NCBI RefSeq assembly: GCF_900112025.1
Contig: NZ_FOKL01000008.1
Location: 102,766-166,765, forward strand
Source of the DNA: Janthinobacterium sp. 344
GTDB lineage: Bacteria; Pseudomonadota; Gammaproteobacteria; Burkholderiales; Burkholderiaceae_D
Length of the DNA: 64,000 nt
Direction of reading: 5' to 3'
Part shown: in pieces, positions 25,584 through 35,010 of the stretch
Numbering within the stretch: position 1 is the stretch's first letter
Layout: each line of letters starts with the position of its first letter
Translations under genes and position numbers: made by a program
Notes under the pieces: generated by a model
What the model saw: only the letters and a program-made list of their open reading frames with translations
Told to the model about the DNA's origin: nothing
Database searches by the model: none

Positions 25584-26819
25584 ATGAAAACGCCCTTGCT
25601 GCCGGCCCTGCCCGACCTCGTTCCCCGCCAGCGCTGCGGCGTGATCGAGTTTCCCGTGCACCACATGCGTGGCGGCACCTCGACAGGGCTGGTGCTGCAT
25701 GCGGCCTGCGTCCCGGCCGACCTGGCGCTGCGCGAGGAATTGCTGCGGCACCTGATGGGCGCGCCCCAGTCCGGCCAGCTGCCGGGCAACCGGCAAATCA
25801 CGGGACTGGGACGCGGCGCGCCCACCAGCAACAAGGTGTTTCTCGCCGACGTGGAACAGCATGCGGGACAGGCGCGCCTGGTCGGCACCCTGGCGCAGCT
25901 GGCCGGCGGGCATCCCGATATCGACTGGAGCGTGAACTGCGGCAATATGTCGTCCGCCCTGCAACTGTGGGGGCTGGACAGCGGCGTCATCGAGGCGCTG
26001 GCCATCGGCACGCACGCCATCGATATCCGCAACACGAACACGGGCGTCATCACCACCTCGCGCATGGCGCGCGAGCGCGACGGCAGCTTTGCGACGGCCG
26101 GCATTCCCGGCGTGCCAGGCAGATTTCCCCGCGTGGACCTGTTCATGCACGACCCCGTGGGCGCGAAGACGGGACAGCTGCTGCCGACGGGCAAGGCGCG
26201 GGACAAGGTCCTCGGCTATGACGTCTCTTGCGTGGACGTGGCCGTGCCCATGGTCATCGCATCGGCGCAACAGTTCGGCAAGACGGCGCATGAACCCATC
26301 GCGGCGCTGGAAGCGGACCAGGTCTTCATGGATGCCATCCGGCAAGTGTGGAGCGCGGCGGGACTCATGATGGGCTTGCGCAGGCGCGATGGGCAATTGA
26401 TGACGCTGGAAGAATTGGCGCGCAGCGAAACCATCCCCAAATTCTGCATCGTGGGGCCGGCGTCAGGAGAGGGAAATATTGCAGTGCGCTACTTCACGCC
26501 GCAGGCGGGCCACGCCTCGCTGGCCGTCTCCGGTGGCTGCTGCCTGGCGGCCGCATGCCTGATAGCGGGAACGGTGGCGCACGCTGCCGCGCGCGGCGTG
26601 CCATCCGTGGGAAGCGACGACACCGATATCGACATCGGCATCGACAACCCGGCCGGCATCCTCGGCACCACCATCGTGGCGCGCCGCGATGCGGCTACCG
26701 GCCACATAACCATTCGCAGCGCGGCCTACCGGCGCAGCGCACAAATCCTGCTGCGCGGCCATGTGCCGCTGTACCAGGCGTCCGCCGCGCTGACAGCCTG
26801 GCTGCTGAGTCAGATCTAG
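25584..26819 (+). CDS. PrpF family isomerase (4-oxalomesaconate tautomerase-like)
   Basis: A 411-residue member of the PrpF/DUF453 family with the diaminopimelate-epimerase-like double fold. Signatures include HHMRGGTSTGLVL (residues 21-33), GRGAPTSNKVFLADV, WSVNCGNMSSALQ with the catalytic-type Cys, and C-terminal GGCCLAAACLIAG. Family members isomerise unsaturated tricarboxylates: aconitate in the methylcitrate cycle, or oxalomesaconate in gallate/protocatechuate breakdown. No prp or gal genes are nearby, so the substrate stays open. Confidence 0.87.
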   Translation: MKTPLLPALPDLVPRQRCGVIEFPVHHMRGGTSTGLVLHAACVPADLALREELLRHLMGAPQSGQLPGNRQITGLGRGAPTSNKVFLADVEQHAGQARLVGTLAQLAGGHPDIDWSVNCGNMSSALQLWGLDSGVIEALAIGTHAIDIRNTNTGVITTSRMARERDGSFATAGIPGVPGRFPRVDLFMHDPVGAKTGQLLPTGKARDKVLGYDVSCVDVAVPMVIASAQQFGKTAHEPIAALEADQVFMDAIRQVWSAAGLMMGLRRRDGQLMTLEELARSETIPKFCIVGPASGEGNIAVRYFTPQAGHASLAVSGGCCLAAACLIAGTVAHAAARGVPSVGSDDTDIDIGIDNPAGILGTTIVARRDAATGHITIRSAAYRRSAQILLRGHVPLYQASAALTAWLLSQI

Positions 26820-26853
26820 GACAGGGCTGGCGCCCCGCCCCTGCAAAACACCA

Positions 26854-27423
<570 letters not shown>

Positions 27424-27556
27424 CGCAGGGGTATCTTTCTAGAATATCGGAATGGCTGGGCCGGCGCGCCTGCTGCAGGCGCGGCCCGAATGGCAGGATT
27501 TTACGCGAAAATCCGCCGCTGTTGGCCCTTGCCTGGTGAAAATCCCCGGCGATGGC

Positions 27557-28357
27557 TTATTGTTTCGCCAGCAAGGAAGTGATCATCTCGCGCACCACTT
27601 GCGCCGTCAGTTCAGGATTTTCCATGGGAAACAGATGGCCTCCGGGTACCTGGCGGAAAAACGGGCCGACCAGCTTGCGCGTGGCCTTCAAGCCCGCCTG
27701 GCGGCATTCCACCGATGCCGTGCCGCCAATAAAGCCGATGGGCACCGGCAAGCCATCCTTGACGAGGCTGCCGATGTGATGCGGCAAGCCACGGTAGACA
27801 TCCGTCTCCACTTCGCGCGTAAAGCGCAGCTGCACCCCGTCCGGATGGGGCGCCAGGCCGCTGTCGATATAGTCGCGCAAGACTTGCGGCGCCCAGATGG
27901 CGAACATGTCCTTGGCGGCGAAGTGTTCGTATGCCGCCCGGGCGTCGGGCCACAGCATGCGCCGCCGGGCGGAAAAGCGGGCGGGAGAGTAGCGTTCGCC
28001 CAGCGCCGTGTTGCGCGCCAGACGCACCAGCAAGGCGCGCCAGCCCGCCACCACGGGCGAATCGAGCAGGACGACGCAGCGCACCAGGTCGGGCCGCTGC
28101 TTGGCCACCATGACGCTGAGCATGCCGCCGAGCGAATGGCCGACGAGGATCACGGGCGCGCTGTAGCGGCGTTCCAGGTCGTCGATATACTCGCGCACCA
28201 GCTCGGGCCAGCCCGTGCTGACGGGGTAGGCGGGGTCGTGCGCATGCATGTCGAGCGCCTGCACGGCGTAGTGCCGGCCCAGCAAGCCGAACAGCTTGCG
28301 GTAGGTGCCGGCAGGATAACTGTTGGCGTGGGCAAAGTGCAACTGCGGGAGTGTCAT
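27557..28357 (-). CDS. alpha/beta hydrolase
   Basis: A 266-residue alpha/beta-hydrolase with nucleophile motif VGHSLGGMLS (about residues 73-82) and a C-terminal PGGHLFPMENP providing the catalytic His. It opens with FAHANSYPAGTYRKLF, an oxyanion-hole-type segment seen in this cytosolic subgroup. Substrate unknown. Neighbours (dcd, HAD phosphatase) give no pathway. Confidence 0.85.
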   Translation of the reverse strand: MTLPQLHFAHANSYPAGTYRKLFGLLGRHYAVQALDMHAHDPAYPVSTGWPELVREYIDDLERRYSAPVILVGHSLGGMLSVMVAKQRPDLVRCVVLLDSPVVAGWRALLVRLARNTALGERYSPARFSARRRMLWPDARAAYEHFAAKDMFAIWAPQVLRDYIDSGLAPHPDGVQLRFTREVETDVYRGLPHHIGSLVKDGLPVPIGFIGGTASVECRQAGLKATRKLVGPFFRQVPGGHLFPMENPELTAQVVREMITSLLAKQ

Positions 28358-28415
28358 CGTGGGGCGGTGCCGGTAAATGCGATAGGCAATTGTAATGGCA
28401 TGCCGGCGAGACGGA

Positions 28416-29120
28416 TCAGAGGGAGGCCTCTAATTGCTGGCCTGGCTGGCAGGCCAGCGCCATGCCGGGCACGAAGGCGGCCAGCACCGCGCCCAGCTCG
28501 GCCACCGAGTCGACCACGCAAAAGGCATCGTCGAACGCGTAATCGCGGTTCATGTGATTGCGCAACACGATGCATTCGAGCCCAGCCGCATTGGCGGCGC
28601 GCAAGCCACGCGGCGAATCCTCCACGGCCACGCAATCGGTGGCGGCCAGGCCCAGGTGCTGCAAGCCCAGCAGATAGCCATCGGGCGCAGGCTTGCTTTC
28701 GTCATACATTTCACGCGTCAGGACGAAGTCGAAATGCGGCAGCAGCCCCGTGGCCGCATGGCTGATCTCAACATGTTGCGCATACGCGCTGGTGACGACA
28801 CCCATGGCCACATGCGGACGCAGCGCCGCCAGCACGGAGCCGATGCCGGGCATGGCCAGCTGGCGCGCCTGGCGCAGGCGCCGGGCGAACAGCCGGCTGC
28901 GCTCGGCCCGCAGGCGGTCGACCAGTTCGATGGCGTGGCCCTGTCCCAGCAGCACATGCCAGGCGCCGTAGTTATTGTCCAGGAACCAGTCGAAGAACTG
29001 CTTCGGCGTCAAGTCTATGCCGTACGGCACCAGCAAGTCGCGGTTGCTTTCGTAAAACAGCTGCTCTGTGTTGACCAGCACGCCATCGTTGTCCCACAGC
29101 ACACCCTGAATGGTTTTCAT
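28416..29120 (-). CDS. HAD-superfamily phosphatase
   Basis: A 234-residue HAD hydrolase of the beta-phosphoglucomutase/phosphatase-like type. Motif I is LWDNDGVLVNTE (Asp10 and Asp12), motif II the Ser/Thr in GVVTSAYA, motif III the Lys in ESKPAPDGY, and motif IV VEDSPRGLRAA. A helical cap lies between about residues 15 and 85. Probable action is phosphate removal from a small metabolite. The start at ATG 29120 is preferred over an in-frame TTG at 29144. It follows the TauE/SafE gene by 24 bases on the same strand. Confidence 0.88.
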   Translation of the reverse strand: MKTIQGVLWDNDGVLVNTEQLFYESNRDLLVPYGIDLTPKQFFDWFLDNNYGAWHVLLGQGHAIELVDRLRAERSRLFARRLRQARQLAMPGIGSVLAALRPHVAMGVVTSAYAQHVEISHAATGLLPHFDFVLTREMYDESKPAPDGYLLGLQHLGLAATDCVAVEDSPRGLRAANAAGLECIVLRNHMNRDYAFDDAFCVVDSVAELGAVLAAFVPGMALACQPGQQLEASL

Positions 29121-29144
29121 GGCTAGGTTTCCACGTACGGGCAA

Positions 29145-29906
29145 TTACTTGAAAAATATGTCGTAGGATAATTTCACGATCAGCAGCACCAGCAGCACGA
29201 GGAAGAGGATGCGCACAAAGGCGGCGCCACGGCGCACGGCGATCCAGGTGCCTGTCAGCGCGCCGAGGATATTGCACACGGCCATCGGCGCGGCCACCGC
29301 GTACACCACGTGGCCGGCGGGAATGAAGAAGGCCAGCGCGGCGATATTGGTGGCGATATTCACCAGTTTCGAGCAGGCCGAGGCGAGGATGAAATCGAAG
29401 CCGAAGACGCGGATGAAGAGGAAAATCAAGAAGCTGCCCGTGCCCGGCCCGAACAGGCCGTCATAAAAGCCGATGGCGCCGCCGATGACGATGGCCAGGA
29501 TGCGCTCGCGCGGACCGATGGGGCGCGACTCGCGCATGCTGCCGAAATCCTTCTTGATGAAGGTGTAGATGGCCATGATGATGATCAACACCAGCACCAT
29601 GGGGCGCACCACCTGCTGCGGCACGTAGGACACGGCGGCCGCGCCGATGAAGGACATGACGAAGGCGCTGGCCACGGCCGGCAGCACCAGCAGCCACGGG
29701 ATATGCACCTTGCCCACAAACGAGCGGGCGGCGAACGTGGTGCCGCAGGCGGAGGCGAATTTATTCGTGCCCAGCAAGGACGTCGAGGCCATGTTCGGCA
29801 TCAGGTTGAACAGGGCCGGCAGCTGGATCAGCCCGCCCCCGCCCACGGCCGCATCGATGAGGCCGGCAAAGAAGGCAAATAAACACAGCAGTGAGATGGT
29901 CAGCAT
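29145..29906 (-). CDS. TauE/SafE family sulfite/anion exporter
   Basis: A 253-residue inner-membrane protein with about eight hydrophobic helices. The paired family motifs are AGLIDAAVGGGGLIQLPAL (residues 14-32) and GFYDGLFGPGTGSFLIFLF in the second half. Family members export sulfite, sulfoacetate or other small organic anions. It is divergent from a LysR regulator with a T-N11-A palindrome in the shared 150-base gap, so regulated expression is expected. Confidence 0.9.
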   Translation of the reverse strand: MLTISLLCLFAFFAGLIDAAVGGGGLIQLPALFNLMPNMASTSLLGTNKFASACGTTFAARSFVGKVHIPWLLVLPAVASAFVMSFIGAAAVSYVPQQVVRPMVLVLIIIMAIYTFIKKDFGSMRESRPIGPRERILAIVIGGAIGFYDGLFGPGTGSFLIFLFIRVFGFDFILASACSKLVNIATNIAALAFFIPAGHVVYAVAAPMAVCNILGALTGTWIAVRRGAAFVRILFLVLLVLLIVKLSYDIFFK

Positions 29907-29974
29907 GACAGGCAAGGGAAAAGGGGCGACAGCGGCAGTATAGGCGCCGTGGATTTTTCCGGATGCAACTTCAA

Positions 29975-29991
29975 ATTGCGGAAAACGCAAT
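29975..29991. promoter_or_regulatory. LysR-type binding site (T-N11-A palindrome)
   Basis: Perfect 6-bp inverted repeat ATTGCG (29975-29980) and CGCAAT (29986-29991) with a 5-base centre. T29977 and A29989 satisfy the T-N11-A rule for LysR boxes. It lies 68 bases before the TauE/SafE ATG and 65 before the LysR ATG, the normal position for control of both divergent genes. Confidence 0.75.
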
Positions 29992-30056
29992 CTGGCGTAA
30001 CGCTTGACGGAATGCGCCCCGTGCGGTCTACTGGCCTTTTTTGCCGGGAGCGCGCG

Positions 30057-30995
30057 ATGTCGATGAAACTGATGTGGGAAATCCGCGCCTTTTGCACGGT
30101 CGTGGAAAAGCGCAGCTTCATCCACGCGGCGCGCATGCTGGGCAGGTCGCCATCGGCCGTCACGCGCGCCATCCAGTTCCTCGAAGACGCCATCGGCGCC
30201 GAACTGATCCTGCGCACGCAAAAGCAGTTCACCCTGACGACGGCCGGCGAAACGTATTACGCCTCGGCCAAGCACTTGCTGGAAACGCAGGCCGAGGCGG
30301 AAGACCAATTGGCCGAACTGAGCAACTCGCCGCAAGGCTGGGTGCGCCTCTCGGCGCCGGAAATCCTCTCGCTGGGCTTCCTGCCGAAAGTCGTGGCGCA
30401 GTTTTCGCGCGACTATCCGAACGTCTCCGTGGACATCCATTTCTCGGACAAATCGATCGACCCGATCCAGGAAAAGCTGGACTTTGCCATCCGCGGCGCC
30501 TTCCCCCAGTCGAGCGAGCTGATCGGCTACCCGCTGTGGAATTACCGGCGCTACATGTACGCCTCGCCCGACTACATCGAACGCATGGGCGCGCCCGCGG
30601 AACCGGAAGAGCTGGCCGGCCACGACATCATCATGCACTCGGCCCCGCGCATCCTGCGCGACTGGCATTTCGTCTCCGACGAACGCAACGTGCGCTACCA
30701 GGTGCAGCCCCGCTTCCGCTTCACCTCCGGCATCGCCACCTTCCAGGCGGCCCTGGAAGGCGCCGGCATCGTGCGCCTGGCCAGCTGGCTGGCGGAACCG
30801 TCAGTCGCCGCCGGCACCCTGCGCCGGGTCTGCACGGCGTACCGGCTGACGTCGTCGAAGGAACTCGACCCCAGCATCCATGCCGTGTATGGCACCTCGC
30901 GGATGGCCAAGGGCGCGCGGCTGTTCCTGGAATATGTGAAGAAAAGGGGGATGGAGATACCGGATGAAAGAATAACCTCGAGCCTATCCCGGTAG
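30057..30995 (+). CDS. LysR-family transcriptional regulator
   Basis: A 312-residue LysR regulator. The N-terminal winged helix-turn-helix covers FCTVVEKRSFIHAARMLGRSPSAVTRAIQFLE (residues 12-43 in pieces), followed by a linker helix and a periplasmic-binding-protein-like effector domain. ATG 30057 with GGGAG upstream is the likely start; ATG 30063 is possible. Divergent placement opposite the TauE/SafE exporter makes that gene its probable target. The last 16 bases of the gene are one end of the inverted-repeat element at 30980-31133. Confidence 0.92.
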   Translation: MSMKLMWEIRAFCTVVEKRSFIHAARMLGRSPSAVTRAIQFLEDAIGAELILRTQKQFTLTTAGETYYASAKHLLETQAEAEDQLAELSNSPQGWVRLSAPEILSLGFLPKVVAQFSRDYPNVSVDIHFSDKSIDPIQEKLDFAIRGAFPQSSELIGYPLWNYRRYMYASPDYIERMGAPAEPEELAGHDIIMHSAPRILRDWHFVSDERNVRYQVQPRFRFTSGIATFQAALEGAGIVRLASWLAEPSVAAGTLRRVCTAYRLTSSKELDPSIHAVYGTSRMAKGARLFLEYVKKRGMEIPDERITSSLSR

Positions 30996-31133
30996 GGAGC
31001 GTCTTTTGCCAGCAGCACATCAGGAGCGCGGGCAGCGAGGAAGACGCGTGGCGAGCCACGCGACGACGAACAACGCAGTCCCCGCTTCTGAGGGGCGCCT
31101 GCAAGAGAGGTAGTCATCTACGGGGATAGGCTC
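30980..31133. repeat. 154-bp element with 16-bp terminal inverted repeats
   Basis: The ends GAGCCTATCCCGGTAG (30980-30995) and CTACGGGGATAGGCTC (31118-31133) are inverted repeats with one mismatch. The interior has a tight palindrome, CGCGTGGC at 31044-31051 and GCCACGCG at 31054-31061. There is no coding capacity. It resembles a MITE or other non-coding repeat; its left end forms the stop region of the LysR gene. Confidence 0.6.
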
Positions 31134-31435
31134 TTGGTCGCTGCGCGCCCGCGCCAGCCCCCCCCCCTGTCCCCGCGCCGACGCCGCAACGCGGACCGGG
31201 CCATGCACATGGGCCTTTTCTTTTGCCCCATCGGCGGCCAGCATGGCCAGCACCACAGGCGCCCGGTCAAACTGCCCCCCTGCGAGGGGAGCCGGCTTGC
31301 AGCCAGAGCCTTGATGGTGCCGATAGCGGCGGCGTGGGCCGGCCGGATCAGATGATCGGGACGTGGAGGCGACAATCCATGCGCCAGGGCCGGTTTTTTC
31401 CGCCAGGATGGCGGCTGCAGCGACGATGAAAACCG
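30996..31435. other. intergenic region
   Basis: About 440 bases between the LysR gene and the leftward membrane-protein gene. The first third is the inverted-repeat element described at 30980-31133; the rest (31134-31435) includes a C9 run near 31160. I see no credible gene, RNA or terminator in it. Confidence 0.5.
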
Positions 31436-32197
31436 CTAGTGTGCCGCGCAGGCCGCCACTGTGCCGGACCGGGCGGCTTGCGCCACCTGCACGGCGCTCC
31501 GCTTGACATCCCCCCACATATAAAAGAGGAGACAAATGCCCACCAGTGGAAAAATAAAGTGCACGACCTCATACTTTTTTTGCACGACAGGACAATTGTC
31601 GCCAACGCAGCTTTTCTTACGCCATAGCCCCGCCACGCCGTGGCGACAAACATAAATGACTGCGTTCAACGTCACCGCGAGGATCCAAACTATCGCAATC
31701 ACGACCAAACTCCCAAACCATTGGAGGGCATTCGGCAGAAAACTCTTCGTCAGCACTTCCGACAGGACGAGCGACAATAACATCCCCGTGGTGATGGAGA
31801 CGGTATGCGAGATGCCGTGTATGACGGGCACCAGCATTTTCTGCCTTAAAAAACGCCCCCATTCGGCGGCCAGCAGCATGGTGCATGCCACCAGAAACAG
31901 CACAAGATTGGACAGGGGCCCTTGAATATCCTGGTAATGCAGAATAAAGCTGCAGCGTAGCGACTTGGCCATGTCATTAACAGGCTGATCACTCGTAAAT
32001 TGCAGTCCAAACAAGATCAAACCGGTAAACAAGCCACTCGCCATGCCGATGCCCGTCTGCTGCATCGACTGCGCCAACGCTGGCGATAGCTGCGCCACTT
32101 GAGATAGATATCGATCCCACCGGCTCAGACGCAGGCGCTGGTAAGCGGCATCGGCTTTCGCCAGCAGCCGCTCGAAGGGATTGCATGCATCGCACAT
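31436..32197 (-). CDS. hypothetical membrane protein
   Basis: A 253-residue protein with five or six hydrophobic segments (about 50-68, 95-112, 125-148, 155-180, 212-228) and a Cys-containing loop SCVGDNCPVV. It has a cytoplasmic basic N-terminus with CDAC near the start. No family recognised. GC content and codon choice are lower than in flanking genes, so it may be acquired. It ends at the gap with the inverted-repeat element and precedes comEC on the same strand. Confidence 0.65.
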   Translation of the reverse strand: MCDACNPFERLLAKADAAYQRLRLSRWDRYLSQVAQLSPALAQSMQQTGIGMASGLFTGLILFGLQFTSDQPVNDMAKSLRCSFILHYQDIQGPLSNLVLFLVACTMLLAAEWGRFLRQKMLVPVIHGISHTVSITTGMLLSLVLSEVLTKSFLPNALQWFGSLVVIAIVWILAVTLNAVIYVCRHGVAGLWRKKSCVGDNCPVVQKKYEVVHFIFPLVGICLLFYMWGDVKRSAVQVAQAARSGTVAACAAH

Positions 32198-32236
32198 AGT
32201 AAGCCTCCCGTTTGGCGTCCGATGCGGCGTAGCGCC

Positions 32237-34660
32237 TCATCGCCCATGCCAGTACCGCGGCCGGCTGGCCCGGTACCGCGTCACCGCTATCTCTTCCCCC
32301 AGCTCCAGCACCACGGCCCCTTCCACATCCGTGCGCAGGCGCGTGATGCCCATCTCGCCATAGCGCGCATACACCTGCGCCTTCGGATGCTTATAACGGT
32401 TGCGGTGGCCCACCTGGAAAATCGCCAGGGCCGGATGCACGGCGCTCAGGAAGGCAGGCGTCGACGACGTGCCGCTGCCGTGATGCGGCGCCAGCAGCAC
32501 GTCGGCCGCCAGCGCGCCATCCGCCGAGCGCGCCAGCAGCTGCGCTTCCTGCGCCGCCTCGATATCGCCGGCCAGCAGGATCGAGTGCTTGCCCGCCGTG
32601 ATCTTGACGCTGCAGCTGCGCGCGTTCGGTTTCAGGGAAATGTCCGCGTGGCTGGCCGGCAGCGGGTGCAGCATGGCGAAGTGCACGCCCTCCCACGTCC
32701 AGCTTTGACCGGCCGCGCAGTGCAGATAGGGCCGGTGCAACGCGCGCTGCGCCTCGATGGCCGGGTGGCCGCCGAACAGCGACGAGGCCAGCCAGCCCAC
32801 TTGCACGTTCTCCAGCAGGGACACGGCGCCGCCCGCGTGGTCGAGGTCGCTGTGCGAAATGATGACGCCGTCGAGCTTGCTGATGCCGCGCGCGCGCAGA
32901 TACGGCACGATGACCCGGCTGGCGCCGTCGGAATCGGCGCCGTAGGCGGGACCCGTGTCGTACAGCAGGCGATGGTCGTGGGTTTCCACCAGCAGGGCCA
33001 TGCCCTGCCCCACGTCAAAGGCCGTGACCCATAGTGTTCCTGGCGGCGGACTCGACGGCAAGGCCGTCAGCAGCGGCAGCCAGCCCAGCATGCCCGCCCA
33101 ACGGTGCGGCCACCCGCGTGGCGCCAGCAGCCAGGCCGTGCCAAACAATGACCAGCAAAAACTCCACATCGGGGGCGCGGGTGCCGTCCACACGGCGAAA
33201 CGGCGCGCACCCAGCCATTCCAGCAGTTGCGCCAGCAGCTGCACGATGGCGTGCGCCAGCAGCAACAACCAATCGCTGAGGGGCGCCGGCAGCAGGCTGC
33301 CCGCCAGCGCCAGCGGCGTGACGACCAGGCTGATGACGGGAATGGCCAGCGCATTGGCGACGGGCGACACCAGCGACACTTGCGAGAACAGCAGCATGCT
33401 CAAAGGCACCAGCCCCACCGTCACCACGTATTGCGTGTGCGCCCCCAGCCCCACGGCCGCGCGCAGGCGGCGCCAGCGGCCGGCGCTCTCCGGCACGGGC
33501 GCCGGCGTGCGCCCCGCCGTGGCATACAAAATCGTGGCGACGGCGCCGAACGACAGCCAGAAACCGGGCCACAGCACGGCCCACGGATCGAGCAGCACGA
33601 CCACGCCCAGCGCCAGGCACAGGATATGCCCGATGCTGGTGATACGCCCCAGCCACAAGGCCAGCGCCACCACCATCAGCATGTATAAAGTGCGCTGTGC
33701 TGGCACGCCGAAGCCGGCCAGCAGCACGTACAGGAAGGCGGCCAGCGCACCGCCCAGCGCCGCCACCTTTTGCGCGGGCAGGCGTAAGGGCAATTGCCAA
33801 TCAGTAAAAAATGAACGCCGCCACAACGCCCCCGCGCCCAGCGCAAACAGTCCCGCGATCATGGTGATGTGCAAGCCCGAAATGGAAATCAGATGGCTGA
33901 CGCCCGTGCGGTTGAACACTTGCCAGTCCGACTGGGGAATGGCGCGCTGGTCGCCCACCACCAGCGCCACGATCACGCCCGCATACTGTTTATTCTCGAG
34001 GCTGCGCACGATGCGTGCGCGCAAGGCCGCGCGGCTCGCTTCCACCACATTGCCAAAGCCGGGCACGAAGGCGGCCAGGCGCCGGTTCGGCGTATCGGCG
34101 CGCGGCTGCGGCCGCACGTAGCCGGTGGCGCGCACGCCCTGCTCCAGCAGCCACACCTCGTAGTCGAAGCCCATAGGGTTGGCATTGCCGTGCGGACGCT
34201 GCAGGCGCACCGTCAGGCGCCAGCGCTCGCCCGGCTGCACGTCGCCCACCTCGTTCGTCACGTCGTCGCCAAACCCCGCGTACCAGGACAGCGCGATCAA
34301 AGGCGGCACCTTCGCACCGGGCGCCTGTTCCACGGCAAAATTGAAGCGCACGCCCTGCTCGAAGCGGTACGGCAGGCTGGACACCGTGCCAATGATCGTC
34401 AGATCCTGCCCTTCGTCCGCCAGCGCCAGCCGCGGTGCCAGGGCCAGTTGCGCCAGCCAGGCGGCCCAGAAAAAGCCCAGGCCCATGCCAGTGACAAGCG
34501 CGGCAGCCGGGCGCCAGCACGCATGGCGTCGCAGCAGGCATGCCGCCAGCATCCCGGCCGCAACAATCAGCAGCAGCTGCGTGCCCGCGTGCGGCGGCAA
34601 GCCGGCCTGTGTCTGCAGCCAGACGGCACCTGTGGCAAAACCGAGTATCAGGGTGCGCAT
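32237..34660 (-). CDS. comEC: DNA internalization/competence membrane protein ComEC/Rec2
   Basis: An 807-residue inner-membrane channel protein for uptake of single-stranded DNA in natural transformation. The N-terminal part has membrane helices and an OB-like segment (DUF4131). The central Competence domain begins near SHLISISGLHITMIAGL. The C-terminal metallo-beta-lactamase-like domain has FDVGQGMALLVETHDHRLLYDTG and HSDLDHAGG. ATG 34660 gives the family's usual length; a longer in-frame extension to 34966 is unlikely. No Shine-Dalgarno is evident. Confidence 0.93.
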   Translation of the reverse strand: MRTLILGFATGAVWLQTQAGLPPHAGTQLLLIVAAGMLAACLLRRHACWRPAAALVTGMGLGFFWAAWLAQLALAPRLALADEGQDLTIIGTVSSLPYRFEQGVRFNFAVEQAPGAKVPPLIALSWYAGFGDDVTNEVGDVQPGERWRLTVRLQRPHGNANPMGFDYEVWLLEQGVRATGYVRPQPRADTPNRRLAAFVPGFGNVVEASRAALRARIVRSLENKQYAGVIVALVVGDQRAIPQSDWQVFNRTGVSHLISISGLHITMIAGLFALGAGALWRRSFFTDWQLPLRLPAQKVAALGGALAAFLYVLLAGFGVPAQRTLYMLMVVALALWLGRITSIGHILCLALGVVVLLDPWAVLWPGFWLSFGAVATILYATAGRTPAPVPESAGRWRRLRAAVGLGAHTQYVVTVGLVPLSMLLFSQVSLVSPVANALAIPVISLVVTPLALAGSLLPAPLSDWLLLLAHAIVQLLAQLLEWLGARRFAVWTAPAPPMWSFCWSLFGTAWLLAPRGWPHRWAGMLGWLPLLTALPSSPPPGTLWVTAFDVGQGMALLVETHDHRLLYDTGPAYGADSDGASRVIVPYLRARGISKLDGVIISHSDLDHAGGAVSLLENVQVGWLASSLFGGHPAIEAQRALHRPYLHCAAGQSWTWEGVHFAMLHPLPASHADISLKPNARSCSVKITAGKHSILLAGDIEAAQEAQLLARSADGALAADVLLAPHHGSGTSSTPAFLSAVHPALAIFQVGHRNRYKHPKAQVYARYGEMGITRLRTDVEGAVVLELGEEIAVTRYRASRPRYWHGR

Positions 34661-35010
34661 GGGAACGGAATGGTCGCGCGACGCGAAAAGGGCATCCACA
34701 CTATGCGCGTAGCCTGCCCCTGTCGTCTGACCTGGCGCAATGGAGCAGCAGAAAACTGCACTCGCGCTCCGAGTACACCCCGCGCCACGCCAAAAATTTC
34801 TCCATGCCACGATTGCCCTCCGGCGTACAGGCGCCACGACGTGGCGGACATTGCTTGGACCCGACGGACAGCTGCGCAAACCTGTTTGCACGCCTTCCAT
34901 CAACGCCAGGTGGGCGTGACCCGCGCCGCCTGAGAATGCGGGCGCCCCCCCGCCGCCCGCCGCCATCGACGGTATAATCGGCCTCGCTTACTCCAACACC
35001 CAGGCACGAC
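34661..35010. other. divergent intergenic region with a -10 box
   Basis: A 350-base gap between comEC and the helicase gene. TATAAT at 34973-34978, 33 bases before the helicase ATG, is a perfect -10 hexamer, though no good -35 lies at the usual spacing (the upstream bases are a C-rich tract). A short palindrome GCGCCACGACGTGGC is near 34840. No gene is supported. Confidence 0.5.
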
